Assembly: GCA_964420985.1 (NCBI GenBank)
Contig: CAYQUT010000010.1
Coordinates: 19,247 to 83,246, forward strand
Direction of reading: 5' to 3'
DNA: 64,000 bases
Source of the DNA: CAMCTV01 sp964420985
Lineage (GTDB): Bacteria; Bacteroidota; Bacteroidia; Flavobacteriales_D; Sanyastnellaceae
Shown here: positions 33,175 to 43,747 of the stretch, one piece after another
How the letters are laid out: each line of letters opens with the position of its first letter
How positions within the stretch are numbered: position 1 is the stretch's first letter
The notes under the pieces: generated by a model
What the model was told of the DNA's origin: nothing
What the model saw: only the letters and a program-made list of their open reading frames with translations
Database searches by the model: none
Made by a program: the position numbers and the translations under genes

Positions 33175-35781
33175 ATGAAAACTTTTTGTCCACTTTTCAT
33201 CATTCTGTTGAGCATTTGCTGTGCGGCACCAATCAGCAGAGCACAAGTGTATACTCATCCCTTTCAAAATCCAGTTCTTAGCGTTGAGCACAGGGTTCAA
33301 GACTTGTTGTCTCGAATGTCCAATGAAGAAAAGTTTTATCAGTTGTTTATGATTGCCCATGATCAGGTGTTTGATTCAACCGCTTACAAGAATGGGATTT
33401 TTGGAATTGAAATCAGCATTCAGGGAATGGATGATCAACCCGGTCAACAAATGTTGAACTATAATGAAACTTGGACGGCTAAGCGACAGGTGGAAGAAAT
33501 CAATAAGATTCAAAAATTTTTAATAGAAAAAACCAAGTGGGGTATTCCAGGAATATTCTTTGGGGAAGCGTTGCATGGTGTAGTTGGAGCTGGTGGAATT
33601 GCCTATCCCCAGTCCATTGCCTTGGCTGCCAGTTTTGACCGTGAATTAATGGAAGAAGTTTGTAATGCCATTGCATTGGAAAGCCAACAGCGCGGGTGGC
33701 GCCAAGTCCTCTCACCTGTGGTGAATATTGCAACGGATGTTAGATGGGGTAGAGTGGAGGAAACATACGGAGAAGATCCTTATTTGAGTGCTGTCATGGG
33801 CGGGATTTTTGTGAAGGCTTTTGAATCACGCGGAATAGTAACTACGCCCAAACACTTTGTTGCCAATGTGGGAGATGGCGGCAGAGATAGTTATCCTATT
33901 CACCTTGACGAGAGGGCCCTGGAGAACATCCATTACCCTCCTTTCAAAGCTTGTGTGGATGCGGGTTGCCGATCAATCATGACGAGCTACAACTCGCTCA
34001 ATGGAGTGCCTTGCAGCATGAATAGTATTTTACTCAACAATGTCTTAAAAGACAACTGGGGTTTTAGAGGTTTTGTCATTTCAGATGCCGGTGCAGTGGG
34101 CGGAGCCAATGTCCTGCACAATACCTCTAAGGATTACGCTCAGTCAGGAAAGGATGCCGTGGAGTCTGGTATGGATGTCATTTTCCAAACTTCTATTCGG
34201 CATGATGATTTGTTTAAAGATCCTTTTGTTCAAGGCAAAGTGAATCCTGCGGCACTGGATAGTGCTGTGGCTAGGGTATTGCGGGTGAAGTTTGAGCTGG
34301 GCCTTTTTGAAAATCCTTATGCACAGTATCAGGAATTGCCCATAGAAAAATTTCAAACTTTGGCTTTAAAAGCGGCTGAAGCTTCAATGGTGTTGTTGAA
34401 GAACGATGGTCAAACATTGCCATTGGAGATCAAAGGAAAGAAATTGTTGATTGTGGGAAGTGATGCAGAAGAATGTAGATTAGGCGGATACAGTGGGTCA
34501 GGGTTTCAAAAGATTTCAATTTTAGAGGCAATACAATCGCAATGGGGGAAAGAGCTTGCTGTATTGGAATACATTCCCGGACCCGGACGGAGTGAGGTCA
34601 ATCCATTTGAGGTGGTGTCCGCTTCTAACTTGCATGCCTTAAAGGTTGAGTTGTACAATGGGACAAATTTGAAAGGTGAAAAAGTGAAGGATTTGAAGTG
34701 GGAGAATATTGATTTTCATTACACTTTTTATTCGCCTGATGAGAATGTGCAAAAGGATAACTTCTCTCTGATAATCAAAGGAGAATGGGAGGCCCCAATG
34801 GATGGAGAAGTTGAGTGGGGATTGGAAGGGAATGATGGGTTCAAATTGTTTTTTGATGGTGCAGAGGTGATGAGTCGATGGGGTAAAATAGGTTATCACA
34901 GAGATGTTGTTACCATCCGCATCAAAAAAGGTGAGCGGATTCCTTTCCGCATTGAATTTTTTGAATCGCTTGGCAACGCTGAATTGAAGATGATATGGAG
35001 AGAAAAGAAGAGCAATGAAGATGCGTTAAAAAATGCATTGGCAAAGGCGGATAAGGCAGATTTGATTTTGTTTGTGGCAGGTATAGAGGAAGGCGAGTTC
35101 CAAGACCGATCGTCTTTGAATTTGCCTGGAGAGCAAGAGCGTTGGGTTAAGGCATTGGGAGCAACCCAGGCACCGATGGTAGTGGCCGTTAGTGGCGGAA
35201 GTGCTGTAGAGGTTACTCCATGGATTGACGAAGCGGAGGCGCTGGTGCACATGTGGTATGGTGGGGAACAGCAGGGCAATGCCTTGGTCAATATTTTGAG
35301 TGGTAAGACCAATCCATCCGGTAAACTGCCCATCACTTTTCCATTGCATGAAGGACAATTGCCATTGAGTTACTGGCACGAGCCAACGGGTCGTGGAGAT
35401 GATTACATCGATGGATCGGGATGGCCCATGTATCCTTTTGGCTATGGGTTGAGTTATACCACCTTTGATTATGGTGTTGTAGAATATGACAACCGAGATA
35501 AAGATGTTTTGGTATTGCCCATCACCAATACTGGACAAATGGATGGAACCGAAATAGTGCAATTGTATGTGCAAACACGATATAGCAACCTTTTGCGACC
35601 AATCATTCAGTTGGTTGATTTTCAGAAAGTTTTTGTTCGCAAAGGAGAGACCATTCAGGTAAGATTTGACGTGCGCAATTTAAAGGGCGATTTCAATTTG
35701 TACAATGCGCAACCGGATCAACTGGTGTGGGCGGTGGGTTCTTCCTCAAGAGAATTGAAAACCAAAATTGAGATTCGTTAA
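33175..35781 (+). CDS. Glycoside hydrolase family 3 with inserted PA14 domain
   Basis: 868 residues from the ATG at 33175, which begins a signal peptide (KTFCPLFIILLSICCAAPISRA); an ATG 18 bases earlier is in frame. The GH3 N-terminal barrel has KHFVANVGDGGRDS and the nucleophile region GFVISDAGAVGG (Asp). The C-terminal sandwich domain includes LLIVGSDAEECRLGGYSGSG. A PA14 domain (roughly residues 485-620, with GNDGFKLFFDGAEV) interrupts it, and a fibronectin III-like end (GTEIVQLYVQ) closes the protein. It likely cleaves beta-linked glucose or xylose from oligosaccharides in the periplasm. Exact sugar unknown. The stop overlaps the next, converging gene by four bases. Confidence 0.93.
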   Translation: MKTFCPLFIILLSICCAAPISRAQVYTHPFQNPVLSVEHRVQDLLSRMSNEEKFYQLFMIAHDQVFDSTAYKNGIFGIEISIQGMDDQPGQQMLNYNETWTAKRQVEEINKIQKFLIEKTKWGIPGIFFGEALHGVVGAGGIAYPQSIALAASFDRELMEEVCNAIALESQQRGWRQVLSPVVNIATDVRWGRVEETYGEDPYLSAVMGGIFVKAFESRGIVTTPKHFVANVGDGGRDSYPIHLDERALENIHYPPFKACVDAGCRSIMTSYNSLNGVPCSMNSILLNNVLKDNWGFRGFVISDAGAVGGANVLHNTSKDYAQSGKDAVESGMDVIFQTSIRHDDLFKDPFVQGKVNPAALDSAVARVLRVKFELGLFENPYAQYQELPIEKFQTLALKAAEASMVLLKNDGQTLPLEIKGKKLLIVGSDAEECRLGGYSGSGFQKISILEAIQSQWGKELAVLEYIPGPGRSEVNPFEVVSASNLHALKVELYNGTNLKGEKVKDLKWENIDFHYTFYSPDENVQKDNFSLIIKGEWEAPMDGEVEWGLEGNDGFKLFFDGAEVMSRWGKIGYHRDVVTIRIKKGERIPFRIEFFESLGNAELKMIWREKKSNEDALKNALAKADKADLILFVAGIEEGEFQDRSSLNLPGEQERWVKALGATQAPMVVAVSGGSAVEVTPWIDEAEALVHMWYGGEQQGNALVNILSGKTNPSGKLPITFPLHEGQLPLSYWHEPTGRGDDYIDGSGWPMYPFGYGLSYTTFDYGVVEYDNRDKDVLVLPITNTGQMDGTEIVQLYVQTRYSNLLRPIIQLVDFQKVFVRKGETIQVRFDVRNLKGDFNLYNAQPDQLVWAVGSSSRELKTKIEIR

Positions 35782-38081
35782 TCAATGCGAATACTCATTT
35801 GCTTTTGTTCTTGTGTGGTTGTCATTCTCAATTGATAAAGTCCAGGTGTAAATGAGGAACAATCAATGGGAGTTGTTGTGGCTGAATGATAAATCACTTG
35901 ACCAATCGCATTGATAAGTTGTAGGTTAAAACAACCATCGCATTGGATGTTTAGGATGTTTGAAGTTGGATTGGGGTAGGCTATCCACTCTCGTTCTGTT
36001 TCTTGCAATCCAACGGTACTGATGCTCATTTGATCAGTGCAACCGTTGGCATCCGTTACTGTAACGGTGTAGACGCCTTCTGCCACTTCAGGTAAAATTT
36101 CGCCCTCATAATTGCCCGGTGTCCACACAAAACTGTAGGGCGGGGTACCACCATTGGCTATGGCTGTGGGTTGAGGTGCACCATTGTCAATGAAGACATT
36201 AAGAATGTCTGGTTGTTCAAGAATAAAATTAAAAGTCCTTACGCAGCCATCTGTGTTGGTGATGGTGACACTGTAGTTCCCGGCATCAATTCCTGTTACA
36301 TCTTCGTTGGTTCCCAAATTGTTGCTCCATTGAAAAGAAGTGATGGATTGTTCGGGATCAAAGATTAAATCAAATCCGCCGTCTGATGCACCGAAGCAAC
36401 TGGGGTAATCAGGAATATTGGTAAAAGTGATGTATTGACCGTCTGGAATATGAATCACATCCTTTTGAAGACACCCCCGCTCATCCCAACCTTGCACCCA
36501 ATATTCACCGGACTCACTGATTTCTAAAAAAGAATAACCGGATGAATCGCTCCACAATGGAAAATCCAAATTGTGGTTGGTTGTCAAATACAACAACTCA
36601 TCGACACAGATTAATGAATCGGTGGAGGCTATCTCAAGCGGTGATTGGCAAGGGAGCAGGTTGTATTTGGAGAGATAAGGATAACTGGCACCATTGATTC
36701 CGTAGGGTTGTGGCAAAGAATCCGTCCATCCAAAATAGGCGGGTGCTTGGATGCTGCCGCTGGTATTTCCTCCGATATAAAGGTCGTCAGTGAAGGGGCA
36801 GTAGGCCATGCCATTGACAAATTGCCAACCGAGGCCTGTGATGCCATCCATTCGATCAATGGAGTCCGTTTGCGTATTGATGCGATAGAACCAACCATCT
36901 CGATCGTTCTCAGTACTGGTGCTCACAGTGCCGTATGGAGTATTGACGTGGTCCCGAAGCATTCCTCCAACCCAGATATTCCCTTGTCCATCGGCCTCTA
37001 GAGCCAATGTATTACAGAGTTTGGGTCCATGCATCGTCCAATAAAGGTCCTCATTGCCTTCTGTATCCAATCGGATGGCGGTGGTTGCCCAGTCGCCTGG
37101 CGGTGTTAAAATAGAATCACCGGCAAAAGTCCATTGACCTAAACTGTTAAAGGAAGTGTACACCCTTCCCAAGTGGTCCACGGCGATATCTTCTACCAAA
37201 TCACTACCAATGGATCCGCCAGTCCAAGCCCATTGTGGATCCCCATCCATCGACCATTTTTCAATCAACGCATCGTAACCGGCAGAGAATTCAGGGTAGT
37301 AGTTCGGACGAATCGTGTCGCCATAAAATGGATATTCACCACCCGCGGTATAACCAATGTAAAAACTGTTATCGATGGATTCCTCGAGTTTGGCTTTTGA
37401 GTAAAATTGACTGCTGGAGTGGGTAGGTCCGCAAGATCTAATCCATTGTCCGTTTCCATTGGCATCAAAACGAGCGATGAATTCTTGCATGTACCAGCCT
37501 TCAGAGGGGGCTTGCAAAGTGAGGTTTCCATATTGTGCAGTATTGTTTCCTCGACCACTGACAATCACCCCACCATCATGCGTGACCATGACATCTGTTC
37601 CCTCTTCATCCCATATATTGGCGCCATTGACAGTCCACTGGAGTATTCCGTCCTTATTGTATTTGATCAAGAAAAATTCTCTACCTCCTGCATTGCCAAT
37701 CATGGTGGTGTTTTCCACGGTAAGGTTGCCAAAATAATGGCCTGTAATGAATACATTTCCTTCGGCATCGCAGTCTATTCCATTGACCTGGTCCCAATAG
37801 AGAGATGAAATTTGGTTGGCCCAAATGGCCTCACCCGAGCTGTCCATTTTAATGATCAGGACATCTTCGACAGCAGCCGAAGTAAAAGTTTCACCAGCTA
37901 CTGTCATGATGGAGTTGAATTGAATGGCAACATACACATGACCACTATCATCAGTGCATACCGCATTGAAATTGTCCTCATCAGAATCAGTCTGAAACCA
38001 TTTGGCCCATTCAAAGTTTTGGGAGAAGGTAACAGGGGACAATAGAGTCAACCAAGCGATCAAAATCGATTTGCCTTTCAT
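35778..38081 (-). CDS. T9SS type A cargo protein with SBBP-type repeats and SprB repeat
   Basis: 767 residues with a signal peptide (KGKSILIAWLTLLSPVTFS). The bulk is a chain of beta-propeller-like repeats (AEGNVFITGHYFG, LGRVYTSFNSLG, GNIWVGGMLRD) as in SBBP-repeat proteins. An SprB-type repeat follows (NGGTPPYSFVWT, VTVTDANGC), and the C-terminus has a type A sorting domain beginning YPNPTSNILNI and ending with a conserved beta strand. It is exported by the type IX system and held at the surface or released. Function unknown. It overlaps the GH3 gene end by four bases tail to tail. Confidence 0.9.
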   Translation of the reverse strand: MKGKSILIAWLTLLSPVTFSQNFEWAKWFQTDSDEDNFNAVCTDDSGHVYVAIQFNSIMTVAGETFTSAAVEDVLIIKMDSSGEAIWANQISSLYWDQVNGIDCDAEGNVFITGHYFGNLTVENTTMIGNAGGREFFLIKYNKDGILQWTVNGANIWDEEGTDVMVTHDGGVIVSGRGNNTAQYGNLTLQAPSEGWYMQEFIARFDANGNGQWIRSCGPTHSSSQFYSKAKLEESIDNSFYIGYTAGGEYPFYGDTIRPNYYPEFSAGYDALIEKWSMDGDPQWAWTGGSIGSDLVEDIAVDHLGRVYTSFNSLGQWTFAGDSILTPPGDWATTAIRLDTEGNEDLYWTMHGPKLCNTLALEADGQGNIWVGGMLRDHVNTPYGTVSTSTENDRDGWFYRINTQTDSIDRMDGITGLGWQFVNGMAYCPFTDDLYIGGNTSGSIQAPAYFGWTDSLPQPYGINGASYPYLSKYNLLPCQSPLEIASTDSLICVDELLYLTTNHNLDFPLWSDSSGYSFLEISESGEYWVQGWDERGCLQKDVIHIPDGQYITFTNIPDYPSCFGASDGGFDLIFDPEQSITSFQWSNNLGTNEDVTGIDAGNYSVTITNTDGCVRTFNFILEQPDILNVFIDNGAPQPTAIANGGTPPYSFVWTPGNYEGEILPEVAEGVYTVTVTDANGCTDQMSISTVGLQETEREWIAYPNPTSNILNIQCDGCFNLQLINAIGQVIYHSATTTPIDCSSFTPGLYQLRMTTTQEQKQMSIRID

Positions 38082-38144
38082 ACGAGAAGTTTTTCCAAAG
38101 AAAGTGCTTTTTGTTGAAATGACATGTTAAAGGGGTGAAAAACA

Positions 38145-38170
38145 AAAAACCTCACTTTCGTGAGGTTTTT
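38145..38170 (-). terminator. Terminator after tRNA-Lys
   Basis: Stem AAAAACCTCAC/GTGAGGTTTTT with a four-base loop, five bases past the tRNA-Lys 3' end; T runs are present on both strands. Confidence 0.88.
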
Positions 38171-38174
38171 CTAG

Positions 38175-38247
38175 TGATCCCGCTGGGACTCGAACCCAGG
38201 GCCCATACATTAAAAGTGTATTGCTCTACCAGCTGAGCTACGAGATC
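38175..38247 (-). tRNA. tRNA-Lys (anticodon TTT)
   Basis: On the minus strand, acceptor GATCTCG pairs with CGGGATC (one G-T), discriminator A. D arm TAGCTCAGCTGGTAGAGCA, anticodon loop CTTTTAA with anticodon TTT, and T arm GGGTTCGAGTCCC are intact. CCA is not encoded. 73 bases. Confidence 0.97.
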
Positions 38248-38363
38248 GCCTGTGCAATTTTGCGGGTGCAAATATACACGGAATCATTTTAAATCAAAAT
38301 CTATTTCAAAAAAAAATATCTGGGCAACCAAAAAGGGCATTAGGAGGTCTACCAATTAGGCCT

Positions 38364-38371
38364 TATATTTG
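38364..38371 (+). promoter_or_regulatory. -7 box upstream of the small secreted protein gene
   Basis: TATATTTG, a full TAnnTTTG match, 22 bases before the ATG at 38394. The remaining bases between tRNA-Lys and this box are AT-rich with nothing else recognisable. Confidence 0.45.
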
Positions 38372-38393
38372 AAAACTTGTGAAATCAAAAATT

Positions 38394-38732
38394 ATGAAAA
38401 ACGTATTTCTATTATTCTTCGGAATTTTGACCATCTCATTGTCCGCTCAAGTCAATGTGCCCGATGCTTTTGTTCAAGAAAAAGCCTATACGATGAGCTA
38501 TCATCCAGAAAAAGCGGCCAGTCTTGAGGACATTTCAAACCTCTTTCCAAATGGTATTACGTGGTCACAAGAGACCATGGCTCAAGTAGAATTGGGGCAT
38601 TTGTTTGCTACCATTAAACCATTGGATAAATTTCAAAATTTTAGAATTGGCGACAGCGGTTACGTTGTCATGGTGAACAACCGTCAACGAATAGAGCGCA
38701 TGTACCAAGGCTCTATCAACAAGAAGAAGTAA
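38394..38732 (+). CDS. Small secreted protein of unknown function
   Basis: 112 residues from the ATG at 38394; a GTG 15 bases earlier is in frame. The N-terminus (KNVFLLFFGILTISLSA) is a signal peptide. The mature part is short, polar and ends RIERMYQGSINKKK. No family was recognised. It precedes the giant T9SS type B gene by 39 bases but a terminator stands between them, so they are probably separate transcripts. Confidence 0.75.
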   Translation: MKNVFLLFFGILTISLSAQVNVPDAFVQEKAYTMSYHPEKAASLEDISNLFPNGITWSQETMAQVELGHLFATIKPLDKFQNFRIGDSGYVVMVNNRQRIERMYQGSINKKK

Positions 38733-38741
38733 TGATTTTAT

Positions 38742-38762
38742 TGCCCCTCTCGGGGCATTTTT
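38742..38762 (+). terminator. Terminator after the small secreted protein gene
   Basis: Six-base-pair stem TGCCCC/GGGGCA with loop TCTC followed by a T run. Confidence 0.85.
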
Positions 38763-38771
38763 ATTTTTAAC

Positions 38772-41700
38772 ATGATAAAAAAAATAGCTTTAGGCCTACT
38801 TTTGGCCGTTTCTGCTGGCCACGAAGTTTCGAAAACTTCCGCCCAGGTGGTCATCAACGAGTTGATGAATAACCCATCCGATGCCTGCGATGGTTCTTGT
38901 ATGCCCAGCACCAGTGAATGGACTGAGTTAATGAATTCAGGAAATGTTGCCATTGATATCAGTTGTTACATCATGACAGACGGCGATTGGTCGGTGACTT
39001 TCCCTCAAGGTACCATTTTGCAGCCAGGTCAATTATTCACCATTGGTTCAGCCAATTCAGGAATCAATAATTTGGATTTGAACATTGCTACCTGCGGTTG
39101 CACGAGCGGTATGGCCAATAATATTGGTGTTTTTACCAACAACAATGAGCAATTGGTTTTGGCAAATCCATCCGGTATTGTAGTGCATGGTGTTTATTGG
39201 GGCAATGGACAGTTCGTACAAACACCGTCTTTTACCACCAATGATTTATTTGGCTGTGGAGCGGTAACGGTGAATTTATCCATTGATGATCCAGCCATTT
39301 CTCAGATTGTCGGCAGCAACTCAGACGGACAATCTTTCTCAGCCCAATGCGATGGATCTGGAATTTTGTCCAGTGGTGATGCCACACCCACGGCAGGCTT
39401 ATTGAATTTTTCTGCACAGGCTCTGGTAGTCAACGCAAGTATTCAAAATGAAATTTGCCCCAACACGGGTTCTATTGATTTAACACCTTCAGGAAATGGT
39501 CCTTATGAATATGCATGGCAAGATGCTTTGTCTGGTAGCACCTCTGGTCAAGTCAGTGGATTGACTGCAGGAACGTGGACGGTAGAAATCATAGACAACG
39601 GACAATGTGGTTACAGTGAATTCATTTCTTTTGATGTTTTGGATCAATCTTCAGGATGCGTTCTGCCTGATTCTTCCGTTTTAGATGGTAATTCAAGTGT
39701 GCTGCTTCTCTGCAGTGAAGGAGGTTCTGCTTACATCACAGACAATGGCGGAGCCAATGGTAACATGACGGCTCAACCAGGGCAATCCTACCAAAGCCTT
39801 GAAATTTGCAGCGATTCATGGGATGTTAATTCACAGTTGACTTTGAGCAATTGGGTTTTTAATTTCAATGGTCTTTCGGGTGATTTGTTCATGGTTTATG
39901 CTGGACCATTCAGTGAAATTGAACAGTACATGGGCAATAACCCTGCTACATTATTGACATCTCCTGCCGCTCAAAACGTGGTTTTCAATAGCATGAACAG
40001 CCCAGTTGGTGCTGATTCAACATTGGTGGTTTCCGATACTTGTTACACCTTAATCACCTATCACATACCTGGTTTTGTGCCTTCACCAGGATTTGAGGCC
40101 GTTGTTACTTGTATTGAACCATTGTCATGTTTGTTGGATTTGAGTCCCATCATTGTGAACGATTGTGATACGGCCAATCAGATATATAGTATTGATTTTG
40201 ACATTGTGTTGAATAACACGGTTAATGATGTGTACCAAGTAGCTTTGAGCCTAGATGGTATCGCCGTAGATACCGTTGATGTTCTTTCAGGTGAGGTTTT
40301 CTCTTACACAATGTCAGGCATTTCTGTGGATGCAGGAGCCAATCATGTGGTATTTGCCGAGGTGTTGGGATCTCCCGGGTGCAATACTGAGGAGTTGTAT
40401 GAAAGTGTGGGATGTTTATTTGAGTGCAATACTCTGGCGGGCACAGGCATCACTGGACCCACATCTCGCTTGTTGTGTTTTGGACAGAATCAAAGTTGGT
40501 CGGCCACTGGAGAGGTGGTACCTTCAGCGGATGTCAATGATCCCAACATCAACTATAACCCAGGCATGGCTTGGGCCATCTTTTCGGATATGCCCACTAT
40601 TTTCAGTGGAAACGTAACTGCGGATCCAGCCTATGCTGGAATTTGGCCAGCCTCTATTTCAGCGATAGATGGAACTTACCCTTTTAATTTTAACAACAAC
40701 ACAGCCAATGGTGGAGCCATTAATAATATCCTAACAGGAAATTCAGGTTACCCAGCACCCTTGCATTTTTATGTTGCGCCTGTAACTTTGTATGACCAAA
40801 CAACAGGAACCATTTACGTGCCCGGAGCATGTTCTTCAATCGGAGATGTAGTTGAAATTACCATAGTGCCTGCGATTAATTATGTTTTGCCTACTTCAAA
40901 CTGTCAAGATGGAACCGTGATCTACAATCCAACACAGGGTAACCCTGCGGTGAATCAAAATTATTTTCAACTCTCAGGTTTGACGCCCAATACTGTTTTT
41001 GCTACTCCTATTGGAAATTTGACCAATGGTGCAGATTTGACCATTGGAGGTTTGGTCAACGGTGATGCATTTAGTTTCACTTTGACAGACACCTTGGGTT
41101 GTGCAATAACTGTCAATGGAGGACCTTTTGTGGGTGATCAAACTCCAAGCTCTCCTGGTGTTCCAGAAATTTGTCAATCATCAGACCCCGTCCAGTTGCA
41201 AGCAACACCAGCAGGCGGAGTTTGGAGTGGTCCCGGGGTAGATGCCAATGGTATTTTTGATCCTGATTTGGTAGGTACATTCGGAAGCTTTACCGTGACT
41301 TATACCACAGCAGGTGATTGTGGTGGTGCTATTGACATTGTGGTTCCTGTTTTGACCAATGACAATTGCGTGGAAGGTGAGGTAATTGGTATTGGTGAGC
41401 CATTGGTTATTGCTTGTGGTGGTTTCTTGACGGATGATGGTCTTCAACCATCTGATTATTCGCCCAATTCCAATGATACTTCAGTAGTTTGTCCTGACCC
41501 TGCTTACCCATTGCCTCAAATTACAGCCTTAGATTTCAATGTTTTTGATTTGGGATTTGGTGACCAGTTGTCTATTTACAACGGTGACAATGCCAATGCG
41601 ACCTTGATCGGAACCTTTACTGGCGCAGATATTCAAAATCAGAGTTTTTACAGTACAGACCCATCTGGGTGCTTAACAGTGGTATTTACTTCTGACGCCG

Positions 41701-43709
41701 ATGCAAGTGTGGGTAATTTCAGTGCTGAGATTAGTTGCGGAATTCCTTGTATCAATCCGGCAGTTGTGGTCACTACCTCAGAGGGGCCCGCTCCAGCAAG
41801 AATATGCCAACAAGGTGAAATCACTTTTAACGCGTCGGCCACGGAATTCTTCAATGATGGAATTTATGAATCCCACATTTGGGAGTTTGGAGATGGAACT
41901 GTTGATACAACCAGTTGGCCAATTGTTGATCACACCTTCGATGCGGAAGGAGGATACATGGTTCAGCTGTATGTCACGGACACCAATGGTTGTACGAATT
42001 CTGTATTAATTGATTATTTGGTTTTTGTATCTACAACGCCAGTGATTCAGCTGGCTACTTCTGAAACAGACAATAAAATTTGTACCGGTGTTCCATTGTC
42101 TTTATTGAGTAATTTCAATGAGGTCAATTGGTCAAATGTTCCTACAAATCCCATTGATGGATACTTGTTTATTCCTGATGATCAATCTCAATGCTTTAGT
42201 GATACCATAACATTCCAAGGTTTTCCTGGAAATCCGGTCATATCGTCCGTGAATGATATCGTAGATGTCTTTTTGAATTTTGAGCACAGTTATATGGGGG
42301 ACATCAATATCACGATTACCTGTCCAGATGGATCTTCGGTTGTATTGCATAACAACGGAGGAGCAGGTACTTTGCTTGGGCAACCGGTGGACAATGATGC
42401 GGATTTAACGCCAGGTGTTGGATTTGATTACACTTGGACTCCTCAATCTACAAACGGTACTTGGGTCCAAAATGCAGGCGGAACATTGCCCGCAGGTGAT
42501 TATGAGCCGGTAGAACCTTTTACCAACCTGTTAGGATGTCCCATCAACGGAGATTGGATTTTAGAAATCTGTGATGTGTTGGGTTCAGACAATGGTTATG
42601 TATTTGACTGGAATGTTCATTTCCCTGAGGAATTCTATCCTGATACCATCAGTTTCACCCCTGTTATTGGTATGGCTTGTGATTCTTCTTATTGGACCAC
42701 TAGCAATAACATAGCCATTGCCAACCCTGGTGGAGAATGTGATTCTATCGATGTAATCGTAAACGCGGCTTCTTCAAATACCTATATCTATCATGTGATA
42801 GACAATCACGGATGTGAGTATACAGATGAGATTACGGTTGAGTTTTATGCAGCACCAGTGGTTGCTGTAGACCCATTGATTAATTATTGCAACACCACTC
42901 TGCAATTGCCCAATGCTGATTCGGATAACCCATTGACTAATCCAGCCCAAGGCATTACCTATAGTTACACTTGGACAAGTGACTCATTGGAATTCCTTTC
43001 AGCCACCAATATTCCCAATCCTACATTGACGGGCTTAACCCCTTTTGTAGTGAATGCGCATCAGGTACAATACAATGTTTTGGTGACGTCCAATCAAGAC
43101 CCAGAGTGTTTTGCTTCTGATTCTCTATTGGTGAATGTGCCACCATTGCTGGTGCCTGGTGCTGTGATGGTAGACACTGTTTTGTGTCAAGGAGATGAGT
43201 TTGAATTGAACTACCCTTATTCGTCATTATCAGATTCCTATGTATATACATGGACTTTTTCGCCAGACTTAGGCCAAGTGGATACCGTCGGTTATGAGTC
43301 AAGCTACACCATACCAAGTTTGTTCTCCACAACGTATACTTTGGAGGTTATTGACGAAGATTGTAACTATGTTGATTATTACTATTACACTGTTTTGGGC
43401 GATCCTTGTACCATCACTACATATAATATTTTCACCCCCAATGGGAATATCAATCAGGGAGAGAACAATGCATTTGTCATTGGAGGGCTATATCTCTGTG
43501 ATGAGGATGAGAATTGTGTGATGAAGTTCCCTGGTTCAGTGCTAAAAGTGTACAATCGTTGGGGAACTTTGGTATATGAGAATGAGAACTATGACAATAC
43601 ATGGACGGGTGAAGGTTTGGCTGAGGGGACATACTATTATGTTTTTCTACAAAATTTTGATAATCAAGAAGACAAGTATTTTCATGGTGATGTTTACATC
43701 ACGAGATAA
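38772..43709 (+). CDS. Giant T9SS type B (gliding-motility C-terminal domain) surface protein
   Basis: 1645 residues, one of the largest proteins in the window. After a signal peptide it starts with a lamin-tail-like domain (VVINELMNNPSD, WTELMNSGNVAIDIS). Many beta-rich domains follow: a CUB-like segment around QLSIYNGDNANATLIGTF, a PKD domain (HIWEFGDGTVDTT, VTDTNGC) and a proprotein-convertase P-like domain (VDVFLNFEHSYMGDINITI, WILEICD). The last 90 residues are a type B sorting domain (TPNGNINQGENNAF, LKVYNRWGTLVYEN, GTYYYVF). It is exported by T9SS and probably surface-attached, with adhesion or ligand binding likely. Ends with a strong terminator. Confidence 0.93.
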   Translation: MIKKIALGLLLAVSAGHEVSKTSAQVVINELMNNPSDACDGSCMPSTSEWTELMNSGNVAIDISCYIMTDGDWSVTFPQGTILQPGQLFTIGSANSGINNLDLNIATCGCTSGMANNIGVFTNNNEQLVLANPSGIVVHGVYWGNGQFVQTPSFTTNDLFGCGAVTVNLSIDDPAISQIVGSNSDGQSFSAQCDGSGILSSGDATPTAGLLNFSAQALVVNASIQNEICPNTGSIDLTPSGNGPYEYAWQDALSGSTSGQVSGLTAGTWTVEIIDNGQCGYSEFISFDVLDQSSGCVLPDSSVLDGNSSVLLLCSEGGSAYITDNGGANGNMTAQPGQSYQSLEICSDSWDVNSQLTLSNWVFNFNGLSGDLFMVYAGPFSEIEQYMGNNPATLLTSPAAQNVVFNSMNSPVGADSTLVVSDTCYTLITYHIPGFVPSPGFEAVVTCIEPLSCLLDLSPIIVNDCDTANQIYSIDFDIVLNNTVNDVYQVALSLDGIAVDTVDVLSGEVFSYTMSGISVDAGANHVVFAEVLGSPGCNTEELYESVGCLFECNTLAGTGITGPTSRLLCFGQNQSWSATGEVVPSADVNDPNINYNPGMAWAIFSDMPTIFSGNVTADPAYAGIWPASISAIDGTYPFNFNNNTANGGAINNILTGNSGYPAPLHFYVAPVTLYDQTTGTIYVPGACSSIGDVVEITIVPAINYVLPTSNCQDGTVIYNPTQGNPAVNQNYFQLSGLTPNTVFATPIGNLTNGADLTIGGLVNGDAFSFTLTDTLGCAITVNGGPFVGDQTPSSPGVPEICQSSDPVQLQATPAGGVWSGPGVDANGIFDPDLVGTFGSFTVTYTTAGDCGGAIDIVVPVLTNDNCVEGEVIGIGEPLVIACGGFLTDDGLQPSDYSPNSNDTSVVCPDPAYPLPQITALDFNVFDLGFGDQLSIYNGDNANATLIGTFTGADIQNQSFYSTDPSGCLTVVFTSDADASVGNFSAEISCGIPCINPAVVVTTSEGPAPARICQQGEITFNASATEFFNDGIYESHIWEFGDGTVDTTSWPIVDHTFDAEGGYMVQLYVTDTNGCTNSVLIDYLVFVSTTPVIQLATSETDNKICTGVPLSLLSNFNEVNWSNVPTNPIDGYLFIPDDQSQCFSDTITFQGFPGNPVISSVNDIVDVFLNFEHSYMGDINITITCPDGSSVVLHNNGGAGTLLGQPVDNDADLTPGVGFDYTWTPQSTNGTWVQNAGGTLPAGDYEPVEPFTNLLGCPINGDWILEICDVLGSDNGYVFDWNVHFPEEFYPDTISFTPVIGMACDSSYWTTSNNIAIANPGGECDSIDVIVNAASSNTYIYHVIDNHGCEYTDEITVEFYAAPVVAVDPLINYCNTTLQLPNADSDNPLTNPAQGITYSYTWTSDSLEFLSATNIPNPTLTGLTPFVVNAHQVQYNVLVTSNQDPECFASDSLLVNVPPLLVPGAVMVDTVLCQGDEFELNYPYSSLSDSYVYTWTFSPDLGQVDTVGYESSYTIPSLFSTTYTLEVIDEDCNYVDYYYYTVLGDPCTITTYNIFTPNGNINQGENNAFVIGGLYLCDEDENCVMKFPGSVLKVYNRWGTLVYENENYDNTWTGEGLAEGTYYYVFLQNFDNQEDKYFHGDVYITR

Positions 43710-43716
43710 AAATGTT

Positions 43717-43742
43717 AATCCCTCTTCGGAGGGATTTTTTTT
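43717..43742 (+). terminator. Strong terminator after the giant T9SS gene
   Basis: Eight-base-pair stem AATCCCTC/GAGGGATT closed by a TTCG tetraloop, followed by a T run. Confidence 0.93.
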
Positions 43743-43747
43743 GAACG

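Noticed and set aside
38847..43709. Possible internal frameshift or tandem duplication in the giant T9SS gene
   Set aside because: The frame is continuous over 1645 codons with different domains in order, and no near-identical internal repeats were seen.
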